From assembly GCA_964367685.1 (NCBI GenBank), contig CAYIYM010000007.1, forward strand, positions 1 to 64,000: 64,000 nucleotides of DNA, written 5' to 3'. Position 1 is the stretch's first letter, and each line of letters begins with the position of its first letter. A program made the position numbers and the translations under genes. This DNA comes from CAUPWF01 sp964367685. GTDB taxonomy: Bacteria; Bacillota; Clostridia; Lachnospirales; Lachnospiraceae. Below the pieces are notes generated by a model that made no database searches, was not told the origin of the DNA, and saw only the letters and a program-made list of their open reading frames with translations. Positions 1 through 7,938 of the stretch are shown here, in pieces.

Positions 1-56
1 TTCATTGAATATTCCCTTCACTTTCTTAATATTAAAAGTTCAAAGGCTCAAGTTCA

Positions 57-2603
57 TTAATTAAAATTGCCTGTACCTACGATTTCTTGAATTTGGCCAT
101 CCAAGTTGCTCATTGATATTGTTTTGGCATTACCACTACTATCCAAATAGTGCATAGTGCTTGATTGATATCCCGTCAACATAATCCATTGGTTATCAGA
201 TGTCTTAATTCCTATCTGCTGCCCTGTATTTAATAGGTAACACATTTGTTCGGATGTACATCCTGTATAACTCACAATATCCTCTCTTGCGGCTTCTCGT
301 ATAATATCTAAGACACTTTCTCCCTGTTGCAATCTATTTTTCATAGTTGAAACATTCTCGATTGTGTCATTCAAATCTCTACTACTCGTCCTCCAAACAT
401 AGGCAAGCTCTTGATTCACGACCGCTCCCTCCGAAGCGCTTGCTAGTTGAATTGCAGCACTAATTTCTTTCGTTTTTAGGAGCATCTCGCCCTTCCCATA
501 GACATAGTAAGTAGTCTCTTTTTCTCGTTCACTCGTTTCATAAGAAACAATCACTGCATCCTTATCTGCCACTAATTCCGCTGTTGTGACACTTACCTTT
601 TCATCCGTTCCATAGGATTTCTTCACTCCACTCATATCCACTTCGACTTCGTTATTTGCTATAGTCTCTGTATCTACCATTACGTAAGTCCCATTATTAT
701 TTTGCACCATTGTCATGGAGATAAAATTATCCTCTAGCACAACATTTTCAATGAATAGCCCTTCTTGTTTATAAGTTTTAACAACCTTTCCCGCTACATC
801 TCGAATCTCTACTTCAAACATAGGGTTGATAGTTTGTCCCCGCTCATTAACAAGCTCATTTCCCTCTAGAGTCTGTCCATAAATAAAATCTTCTTCTAAG
901 AAATAAAGGGGAATGATTTGCGCTCCTTCATCTGCACTAACATCATAGCTCTCACCAGTTTTCAAATCTAAAACGGTAACAACGCTTCCTTTTATTTCTG
1001 TTCCTGACTGATATGCAACCAATTGTCCATTATCTGAGATAGTGTACTGACCTGCTTCGATTCCATCTGCTATTTTTTCTTGCTTTTCTTCGATCATATC
1101 TACTTTATAAATGGCATTCATAGCCAACACATATAGCGTATTTATCCCTTGACTATAATACATGCTTTGACTTAACTCGTCTCTTGACGTTTCATAGGAT
1201 TCATTCTTGGAGACAAATGCTTTTTCGACCACTGTGCCTTGTTCCGCGTCATAATAGTATGCAGCGGCCCCAACTAGCCCCTCGTTAATACCACTGTCCA
1301 TATATCCATACTTCAAAAAGGCAGTGCTTCCATTTTCTTCTACACTAAATATTTTTATTCCTGCATTATCGCCAATCTCAAGAATACTTACTAATTTATT
1401 TTCCTCACTATCGAAGCTCCAGAGATTATTATTTGTAAGAAAGGAAATTCGTGTCTCGTCTTTATTCTCCGCATAGACAAAGGATTCTGAGGTTATACCT
1501 GCTTGAATGCCATCTTCTGAAATAATGACACTTTTTTTATCCACTACCTCCTCAGCCCTTCTTTCATATTGCATTAATTCCATTGAGTTCGACGCTTCTT
1601 TATATCTGACTCTATAGAATTCAGACACCTTAAGTGTGGTTTTCACTCCCTCTCCTTCTTCGTCGATGGTTTCTTGGGCAATGACATCTACCTCATATTG
1701 AAATAGTAGTGATGTAAAAATAGAGGTACTTTCTGTAATGCTTCTTGACACCTCTCCCACAAGTTCTACTTGATATTCATCCCACATAATTTGTTCTAGA
1801 CTTGATTCATCTGTTACATATCCGAGTGTTCCACCTTCATTACTTGACAAGATGTGAGTATCCCAAGTTTCTTTCTCTTTATTCAAGATATCTCCATGTA
1901 ATTGATCCACGGTTTCTATCGTTTCCTTTAGCTTTCCATTTAAATATGGAACTATCCTTGTATAGTATCTTACAACCTGACCATCTTCTAATTCACAAAT
2001 GATTGTCAGCATAGCTTCTGAACCATCTGACTGTGCCGGATTTATCAATTCAAGTTGGATTTGATTATCTGACCAATCCGTAATCTCCCCTTGCACTAGT
2101 TGCTTTTTACTATCCATAGAAAGAACTTCATAGCTAATTGCTACTATTCCTTCTTGCCCTGGATCGATTTGCGCAATGAACTCCCCACTTGTATCCAGTG
2201 GTGAAATCACATCTCTCATTGTCGTGATATCCATCTTTTCTTTATATCCAACTAATTGATTTGTTTTCATACCTTCCGTGATGACAGACAATGTTGGTAG
2301 AGAAACATTATCATTTTCTACATCTACCTCTACATCAGATGGGATTTCTTGATCTCGATTTTGCTCCACATAAAATAGATAACTTCCACCAAGTACTAAT
2401 GCCAATACAAATAGCACTATACCACTTATAATTACCACTTTTCGTCGCAATTTTTTATTTCTTCTCTTCTTTTCTCTATCTTGATTTCTTTTATCTCTTT
2501 GATTTCTTTTATCTCTTTGATTTTTTCTCTTACTCTGATTTTTTTTATCGTCATGATTTTGCTCATCAATATTAATAGAAGTTTTCACAAGTTCTTTCTT
2601 CAT
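57..2603 (-). CDS. Membrane-anchored extracytoplasmic protein, unknown function
   Basis: An 848-residue protein that I do not recognise. It opens with about 55 very basic, Lys/Arg/Asn/Gln-rich residues that include a tandem KRNQRD repeat. One hydrophobic segment follows at about residues 56-79. The remaining 770 or so residues are acidic and beta-rich (many short VVxVxxxTGE/YxVD-like strands), as in beta-propeller-like extracellular domains. The likely topology is N-terminus in, C-terminus out. The start is supported by AGGAGG five bases upstream. It begins 8 bp after the methyltransferase gene and probably forms an operon with it. Envelope stress, sensing or cell-wall roles are all possible; the sequence does not decide. 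Confidence 0.75.
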   Translation of the reverse strand: MKKELVKTSINIDEQNHDDKKNQSKRKNQRDKRNQRDKRNQDREKKRRNKKLRRKVVIISGIVLFVLALVLGGSYLFYVEQNRDQEIPSDVEVDVENDNVSLPTLSVITEGMKTNQLVGYKEKMDITTMRDVISPLDTSGEFIAQIDPGQEGIVAISYEVLSMDSKKQLVQGEITDWSDNQIQLELINPAQSDGSEAMLTIICELEDGQVVRYYTRIVPYLNGKLKETIETVDQLHGDILNKEKETWDTHILSSNEGGTLGYVTDESSLEQIMWDEYQVELVGEVSRSITESTSIFTSLLFQYEVDVIAQETIDEEGEGVKTTLKVSEFYRVRYKEASNSMELMQYERRAEEVVDKKSVIISEDGIQAGITSESFVYAENKDETRISFLTNNNLWSFDSEENKLVSILEIGDNAGIKIFSVEENGSTAFLKYGYMDSGINEGLVGAAAYYYDAEQGTVVEKAFVSKNESYETSRDELSQSMYYSQGINTLYVLAMNAIYKVDMIEEKQEKIADGIEAGQYTISDNGQLVAYQSGTEIKGSVVTVLDLKTGESYDVSADEGAQIIPLYFLEEDFIYGQTLEGNELVNERGQTINPMFEVEIRDVAGKVVKTYKQEGLFIENVVLEDNFISMTMVQNNNGTYVMVDTETIANNEVEVDMSGVKKSYGTDEKVSVTTAELVADKDAVIVSYETSEREKETTYYVYGKGEMLLKTKEISAAIQLASASEGAVVNQELAYVWRTSSRDLNDTIENVSTMKNRLQQGESVLDIIREAAREDIVSYTGCTSEQMCYLLNTGQQIGIKTSDNQWIMLTGYQSSTMHYLDSSGNAKTISMSNLDGQIQEIVGTGNFN
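2478..2532 (-). repeat. Short in-frame tandem repeat (18-bp unit, KRNQRD)
   Basis: Almost perfect 18-bp units encode KRNQRD, KRNQRD, KRNQ in the cytoplasmic tail of the large membrane protein. The unit length is a multiple of three, so copy-number change by slippage would keep the frame and alter only the length of the basic tail. Confidence 0.6.
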
Positions 2604-2611
2604 TTTTCCTC

Positions 2612-3751
2612 CTATAACTCTAACAATCGACCGAGTATAGGATCAATATTTAGCAACGTTTTACACGCTTCAATCTGTTCTACGTTCTGCGCTTTTTTCC
2701 CTGATTTAATACCTCGTATCAGAATATTTTTCGGTGTATGTTCCATATCTATAAATTCAAGAATCTGACAATCGTATCCTTGCCCTTCCAGATATTCTGC
2801 TCGTAGACCATCTGTTATAAGTGATGCCATTCGTTCTTTAATCAAGCCGTACTTAAACAAAGGATTCAGCACTTCTGATTGAATTTGCTTATTTAGTTCA
2901 TGTTGACAACATGGCACAGATAGTATAATTGTTGCATCCCAATTAACTGCTTTCGCTAACGCAATATCAGTCGCCGTGTCACATGCGTGCAATGTGACAA
3001 CCATATCCACTTTCGTCACACCTGTGTAATCCCTTATATCTCCAACTAGGAAATTCAACTTATCATATCCGTATTCATCACTTAATTTCTGGCAGTGTTG
3101 AATTACTGCTTTTTTCAAATCCAGTCCTATGATTCTTATATCATAGCCTTTTATTTCATGCAGATAATAGTACATAGCAAATGTTAAGTATGACTTACCA
3201 CAACCAAAATCTAAAATCGTTGCCTCCCTATCTGTAGGAAGTTTCGGCACAATATCTTCAATAAATTCCAGAAATCTATTGATTTGGCGGAACTTATCAA
3301 ATTTGCTTTTTACAATTTTTCCATCCTGTGTCATAACTCCTAATTCTCTTAAGAATGGAATGTCCATCCCTTCTTCTAAGATATATTGTTTCTTACGATT
3401 ATGAGAAACTTCCGCTCGCTTCACTTCCCCTTTTTGCTTCTTTTCTTGAATCGTAACCTTCCCTTTTTTGCTCACCAACACACTAGCCACATCGTCTATT
3501 GTTTCTATTTGCATTTGCTTAAATTCTGTCATCCATTTCATCATTTCCTCCATTGCTTCTTCTGGCAATAAATTCTTCTGAAATGCTTGTGTTTTTGTAA
3601 AACTTTCACACTGGATATGTAATCTCTCTCTCAGCATAATCGGTCTTATTTTTATCTTTACTACCCCGTCTTTTACTTTCGGGTTACTAATTGTCGCTCT
3701 TACTAAATCTATGGTTAAATATTTTTGCAATAATTCCTTCAATCGTTCCAT
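2612..3751 (-). CDS. Class I SAM-dependent methyltransferase, METTL25-like
   Basis: A predicted methyltransferase of about 379 residues. A Rossmann motif I DFGCGKSYLTF lies near residues 181-191. It is followed by an acidic motif II (IIGLDL) and the sequence SVPCCQHE near 278-285, a PCC signature typical of the METTL25/RRNAD1-like methyltransferase group. The N-terminal 150 residues are a separate, Lys-rich domain that may bind RNA or protein. The start at 3751 has AAAGGAAAG six bases upstream, whereas the earlier ATG at 3766 actually contains that ribosome site. The substrate is unknown; a translation-related target is an inference from the family. Confidence 0.8.
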   Translation of the reverse strand: MERLKELLQKYLTIDLVRATISNPKVKDGVVKIKIRPIMLRERLHIQCESFTKTQAFQKNLLPEEAMEEMMKWMTEFKQMQIETIDDVASVLVSKKGKVTIQEKKQKGEVKRAEVSHNRKKQYILEEGMDIPFLRELGVMTQDGKIVKSKFDKFRQINRFLEFIEDIVPKLPTDREATILDFGCGKSYLTFAMYYYLHEIKGYDIRIIGLDLKKAVIQHCQKLSDEYGYDKLNFLVGDIRDYTGVTKVDMVVTLHACDTATDIALAKAVNWDATIILSVPCCQHELNKQIQSEVLNPLFKYGLIKERMASLITDGLRAEYLEGQGYDCQILEFIDMEHTPKNILIRGIKSGKKAQNVEQIEACKTLLNIDPILGRLLEL

Positions 3752-3788
3752 GCACTTTCCTTTCATGTTTCACTAGACATATTGATGT

Positions 3789-3817
3789 ATTATAACATCA
3801 TTTCATGTTTTTTTCTA
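3789..3817 (-). promoter_or_regulatory. Candidate sigma-A promoter for the methyltransferase operon
   Basis: A perfect -10 TATAAT (3789-3794) sits inside a GATGT/ACATC inverted repeat. A TAGAAA-like -35 lies 17 bases upstream. The -35 is weak, so the call rests mainly on the -10 and its position about 40 bases before the start codon. Confidence 0.4.
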
Positions 3818-3844
3818 GTAAGAGGCTAGTGACATGGGGAATTC

Positions 3845-4624
3845 TTACTCTATAAACCTAATATTACTCGGTTTTCTATATGGTATTTCTGTATACACCT
3901 CATTGTCATTATATCCAAAAGCAATGGCACAATACACATTTTCATCTGAATTTAATCCCAAATGTGACCTAAGTGCTTCGCTGTTATTCACAAATCCTTG
4001 TAAATATCCTAAATAGCATGACCCAATTCCTTCACTATGCATCATCAATGCTGCTGATGCTACTTTAATCACGCTATCTACCTCTGGAAGAATGGAATCG
4101 TTTTTTGCGTAAGCTAACAAAATATGAGGTGCGTCTACCGTAATTGGATTCCTAAGAATTTCAATGCTACGTATCACTTCTGGTGCTATTCCTGCTTCTT
4201 TAATAAAGTCCACGCTAATATTAGAAATCTCTTGCACTTTCTCTTTGGATGAAATCACAATATAATGAATTGCCTGCTTATTTTTGGCACTAGCTGTACA
4301 ATCTAATGTTCGGATGATTTCTTCTATATGTGCTTTTGGAACCATCTCATCCTTGAATCGTCTAATTGATCGATTAGATTCTATCAAGGCTTTTACACTT
4401 TCAAAAGATACTTCAGCTTCTTTTGGTATCGCTCTTGACGGTTCTCCTTCTAATAAGATAGCCTCAAATCGACAGACCGCTTGACAATGTCCACAATTCA
4501 TACATAATCTAGTTGCCTTGTCCTTAATATGAACCTGCCCTTCTTTCATTTCTATTAATCCGCATGGACAGACTGATGTACATTTCCTACAAATTTTACA
4601 ATTTTCTTTTCTTATTTCAATCAT
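3845..4624 (-). CDS. Ferredoxin-nitroreductase fusion protein
   Basis: A 259-residue flavoprotein. Residues 1-60 carry two 4Fe-4S ferredoxin motifs: Cys 9/12/15/19 and Cys 41/44/47/51. The rest is an FMN-binding nitroreductase-family domain, with SNRSIRRF near its start and GIGSCYLGY towards the end. This fusion is common in anaerobic Clostridia. The clusters would pass electrons, probably from reduced ferredoxin, to the flavin; the substrate cannot be read from sequence. AAAGGAG lies nine bases before the start. It appears to be a stand-alone gene between a terminator on its upstream side (after citrate synthase) and the methyltransferase operon. Confidence 0.88.
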   Translation of the reverse strand: MIEIRKENCKICRKCTSVCPCGLIEMKEGQVHIKDKATRLCMNCGHCQAVCRFEAILLEGEPSRAIPKEAEVSFESVKALIESNRSIRRFKDEMVPKAHIEEIIRTLDCTASAKNKQAIHYIVISSKEKVQEISNISVDFIKEAGIAPEVIRSIEILRNPITVDAPHILLAYAKNDSILPEVDSVIKVASAALMMHSEGIGSCYLGYLQGFVNNSEALRSHLGLNSDENVYCAIAFGYNDNEVYTEIPYRKPSNIRFIE

Positions 4625-4696
4625 TTAATCATTCTCCTTTATTCTCTTAAATCCATTCCTAATTCTACCGACTAATTCACTTCAACTTCTAATAAA

Positions 4697-4758
4697 AAAC
4701 GAAGCATCATCACAATTCCATCTTAATCATAAGATTCGAATATGGTAACGCTTCATTT
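4697..4758 (-). terminator. Probable intrinsic terminator of citrate synthase
   Basis: On the minus strand, AAATGAAGC pairs with GCTTCGTTT (one mismatch) across a long AT-rich loop and is followed directly by a T-run. It begins 9 bp after the citrate synthase stop codon. The long loop makes it less certain than the other terminators here. Confidence 0.5.
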
Positions 4759-4766
4759 TTCATATA

Positions 4767-6146
4767 TTATCTATCTGCCATTCTAATGTATTCTTGCTTT
4801 GCCGCAAGTGGCTTGTATGCCGGACGAATAATCTTATCTACATTTTTAAGTTCTTCTAATCTATGGGCACTCCATCCTACAATACGAGCTGCCGCAAAGA
4901 TAGGTGTATATAATTGCCCTGGCAAACCAAGCATATGGTACACCAATCCACTGTAGAAATCAACATTCGCATTAACACCTTTGTAGATGTGACGCTTTTC
5001 TCCAATAACTTCTGGTGCCATATACTCCACAGTTTCATATAAATTATATTCCGCTTCGTATCCCTTATCCAACGCAAGTTCTTTTACAAATTCTTTAAAT
5101 ATTTCAGCACGAGGATCTGACACAGAATAAATCGCATGACCCATTCCATAAATCAATCCCTTTTTATCAAATCTTTTCTTGTCTAATAAATCTTCCAAAT
5201 ACTGCTTAATTGCAGCTCGATCTGTCCAATCATCCAACACACTTTTCATATCCTCGAACATTTCAATAACTTTAATATTCGCACCACCATGCTTTGGACC
5301 TTTTAGAGATGCCATTGCGGCTGCCATTGTTGAATATGTATCTGTTCCCGAAGAAGTAACAACGTGAGTTGTAAATGTAGAGTTATTTCCACCACCATGA
5401 TCCATATGTAACACAAGTGCCATATCCAGAATTTTAGCTTCCAGTTTTGTATATTGTCGATTTTCACGTAGCATCATCAAAATATTTTCAGCCGTCGATA
5501 GCTCTGGAGATGGTTCATAAATCCAGAAATCTTCGCCTTGTTTGTAATTATAAGCATTGTATCCATATACCATCAGCATAGGGAATTGACTAATCAAGTT
5601 AAGTGATTGACGTAGTACATTTGTCAAAGACGTATCATCTGCCTTCTCATCATAAGAGTACAGGGTTAAAATTGATCTTGATAAACTATTCATCATATCA
5701 GGACTTGGTCGCTTCATAATGATATCACGCACGAAATTTGTTGGTAATTTACGTCTATTTATTAATAAATCTTTGAATTCATGTAATTCTTCTTTTGTTG
5801 GCAATTGGCCAAACAAGAGTAAATATGTAATTTCTTCAAAACCAAAATGATCATCATCTAAGAATCCTTTTACAAGATGTTTTACATTATAACCTCTATA
5901 GTATAAGCTTCCCGGACAAGGTACTTCTACTCCATCTATAATTTCACGTGCATTAACATCTGAGATATTCGTCAATCCTGCTAGCACGCCCTTTCCATCC
6001 ACATCGCGAAGACCACGCTTTACTTCATACTTAGAATACAACTCTTTCTCAATTGTATTGTGCGATTCACTTCTCATAGATAATTCTTCAATATAGGATG
6101 TGATTTCTTGCAAATTTTTTGCTCTATCTTCCACTTTTACTAACAT
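4767..6146 (-). CDS. Citrate synthase
   Basis: A 459-residue si-type citrate synthase family enzyme that condenses acetyl-CoA and oxaloacetate, probably feeding glutamate synthesis in an anaerobe with an incomplete TCA cycle. Catalytic regions are visible: DHGGGNNSTF with His250, KHGGAN near 286, and GMGHAIY with His337 followed by DPRAEIF. It has a longer N-terminus than short bacterial forms, which is usual in Clostridia. AGGGGAG lies eight bases upstream. Promoter TTGCAA-17-TATAAT and a 5' hairpin precede it, so it is transcribed apart from rsmA. A methylcitrate synthase activity cannot be excluded, but there are no prp genes nearby. Confidence 0.92.
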   Translation of the reverse strand: MLVKVEDRAKNLQEITSYIEELSMRSESHNTIEKELYSKYEVKRGLRDVDGKGVLAGLTNISDVNAREIIDGVEVPCPGSLYYRGYNVKHLVKGFLDDDHFGFEEITYLLLFGQLPTKEELHEFKDLLINRRKLPTNFVRDIIMKRPSPDMMNSLSRSILTLYSYDEKADDTSLTNVLRQSLNLISQFPMLMVYGYNAYNYKQGEDFWIYEPSPELSTAENILMMLRENRQYTKLEAKILDMALVLHMDHGGGNNSTFTTHVVTSSGTDTYSTMAAAMASLKGPKHGGANIKVIEMFEDMKSVLDDWTDRAAIKQYLEDLLDKKRFDKKGLIYGMGHAIYSVSDPRAEIFKEFVKELALDKGYEAEYNLYETVEYMAPEVIGEKRHIYKGVNANVDFYSGLVYHMLGLPGQLYTPIFAAARIVGWSAHRLEELKNVDKIIRPAYKPLAAKQEYIRMADR

Positions 6147-6192
6147 AATATAACTCCCCTCTCACAATTTTCAATTTACCAGCTACAGAATA

Positions 6193-6232
6193 AATGAGCT
6201 ATCGCTTTCTCCTAGTAAAGCAATAACTCATT
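6193..6232 (-). promoter_or_regulatory. 16-bp inverted repeat at the citrate synthase transcript 5' end
   Basis: Arms 6193-6208 and 6217-6232 pair along 16 bp (two G-U pairs as RNA) around an 8-base loop. The repeat starts inside the -10 box and covers the predicted +1. It could be a repressor operator or a stabilising 5' hairpin. It has no proper T-run, so a terminator for rsmA is less likely. Confidence 0.55.
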
Positions 6233-6258
6233 ATATCAGTTTCTTTATTTTTTTGCAA
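6230..6258 (-). promoter_or_regulatory. Sigma-A promoter for citrate synthase
   Basis: TTGCAA (-35, 6253-6258), 17-bp spacer, perfect TATAAT (-10, 6230-6235). This places the start of transcription near 6223, about 75 bases before the coding region. Confidence 0.7.
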
Positions 6259-6296
6259 GTCAATTGTATGTAAATTGCATATATCAATCAATTTTA

Positions 6297-7172
6297 TCAT
6301 TCTATTGTCAGTATATCTGCCAATCTTGCAAACTCTGCCAACGTAAGAGCTTCGCCACGAATACTTGCACCTCTTCCAAGTTCTTCAATCGCTGCAATGA
6401 TTTGTTCCTTAGAAAAATGTATTTCTGAAGAATTGTTCAATCCATTTTGCAGTGTTTTTCTTCTCTGATTAAAGGAAGCTCGCACTAATTTGAACATAAG
6501 TTTTGGATCTTTCACTTGTACAGGTTTTTCTTTATGGGCAGTCAAACGAATCACTGCAGAACCCACATTTGGTCGTGGCATAAAGCAATTCGGCGGAACA
6601 TTCGCAACAATATAGGGCTTCGCATAATATTGAACCGCAAGAGATAAAGCTCCATAATCCTTTGTTCCCGGCCCTACTTGCATACGATCAGCAACTTCTT
6701 TTTGAACCATAACCGTGATGCTCTCTATTGGTACATTATTCTCGAATAATCCCATGATAATTGGCGTAGTAATGTAGTATGGCAAATTGGCAACCACCTT
6801 AATTGGCTTCCCATCGTTTTGTTCTTTTGCTAATTTCTCAATATCAACCTTCAATACATCATCGTTGATTATCTCCACATTATCATATGGCGAAAGAGTA
6901 TCTGCCAGAATCGGAATCAACGCTTTGTCGATTTCGACTGCGACTACCTTTCTCGCTGCACAAGCCAAATATTGCGTCATCGTTCCTATTCCTGGTCCAA
7001 TTTCTAAGACAAAATCATCTTTCGTAATTTCCGCAGATGCAATAATTTTATCTAACACATGGGTATCGATTAAGAAATTCTGGCCAAACTTCTTCTGAAA
7101 AGAGAAATTATATTTTTGTAATATTTCTATTGTATGTGCTGGATTCCCCAACGTTGGTGCTTTATATTCCAT
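6297..7172 (-). CDS. rsmA: 16S rRNA (adenine1518/1519-N6) dimethyltransferase RsmA/KsgA
   Basis: Dimethylates the two adjacent adenines in the 3' hairpin of 16S rRNA during late 30S assembly. The SAM motif VLEIGPGIGTMTQYLA and the catalytic NLPYYITTP motif are both present, preceded by KKFGQNFLID, which is diagnostic of the family. The start at 7172 (291 aa) has GGAAAGG about six bases upstream; an ATG 15 bases earlier lacks a ribosome site. It overlaps the end of tatD by 11 bp, so metG-tatD-rsmA is translated from one message, an order common in Firmicutes. Confidence 0.96.
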   Translation of the reverse strand: MEYKAPTLGNPAHTIEILQKYNFSFQKKFGQNFLIDTHVLDKIIASAEITKDDFVLEIGPGIGTMTQYLACAARKVVAVEIDKALIPILADTLSPYDNVEIINDDVLKVDIEKLAKEQNDGKPIKVVANLPYYITTPIIMGLFENNVPIESITVMVQKEVADRMQVGPGTKDYGALSLAVQYYAKPYIVANVPPNCFMPRPNVGSAVIRLTAHKEKPVQVKDPKLMFKLVRASFNQRRKTLQNGLNNSSEIHFSKEQIIAAIEELGRGASIRGEALTLAEFARLADILTIE

Positions 7173-7938
7173 ATAGTACCTTTCCATTTATGCTTGTTTG
7201 TTGAATAACTTCTTGATATGAGATTTCTTTGATTTTTGCAATTTCTTCTGCTACATATTGCAAATATGTAGATTCATTTCTTTTTCCTCTAAATGGTGTT
7301 GGCGCAAGATAAGGTGCATCTGTTTCTAAAACAATAGAAGTAAGAGGAATTGCCTCTACTACCTCCTTCATTACCCGTGCGTTTTTGAAGGTAACCACCC
7401 CTCCAATTCCAATATAGAACCCCATCTTCACATATTCTTTTGCGACCTCTGCAGAAGATGAAAAACAATGAATCACACCTTTCAAATCACTCCCATGCTC
7501 TCTTATAACGCGAAGCGTATCCTCTGTAGCATCTCTTGAATGAATCACGACAGGTAAGTTCTTTTCTCTAGCCAAATTAAGTTGTTCAATAAACCATTTC
7601 TCTTGTACGTCATGACCCTCATTGTCCCAATAATAGTCCAGTCCAATTTCTCCAACAGCCACAACCTTATCTTCATCACAGTATCTTCTTAATCTTTCAA
7701 ATGTAATCTCATCTAACTCACCCACTTCATCAGGGTGCACACCTACGGTAGCGTAAACATGATTATATTTATGAGCCAATTCAATGGATGCTTGACATCC
7801 TCTTAGATTCGCCGCTATATTAACAACGTACTCCACACCTCGCTCAACCATAGATGACAAAATTTCATGGCGATCTTCATCGAACTGATTGTCATCATAG
7901 TGTGCATGAGTCTCGAATATTTTTAATTCTGAATTCAT
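7162..7938 (-). CDS. TatD family metal-dependent hydrolase (YabD-like)
   Basis: A 258-residue TIM-barrel hydrolase of the TatD DNase family. Metal ligands are visible: ETHAHYDD at the N-terminus, GEIGLDYYWD, VIHSRDA, IHCFSSS and LETDAPYLAP. The start overlaps the metG stop in a TAATG arrangement, indicating translational coupling. A longer in-frame extension upstream lies entirely inside metG and does not look like TatD. Family members act as 3'-5' exonucleases or in DNA-repair processing; the role here is inferred from family and operon position. Confidence 0.93.
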   Translation of the reverse strand: MNSELKIFETHAHYDDNQFDEDRHEILSSMVERGVEYVVNIAANLRGCQASIELAHKYNHVYATVGVHPDEVGELDEITFERLRRYCDEDKVVAVGEIGLDYYWDNEGHDVQEKWFIEQLNLAREKNLPVVIHSRDATEDTLRVIREHGSDLKGVIHCFSSSAEVAKEYVKMGFYIGIGGVVTFKNARVMKEVVEAIPLTSIVLETDAPYLAPTPFRGKRNESTYLQYVAEEIAKIKEISYQEVIQQTSINGKVLYGI

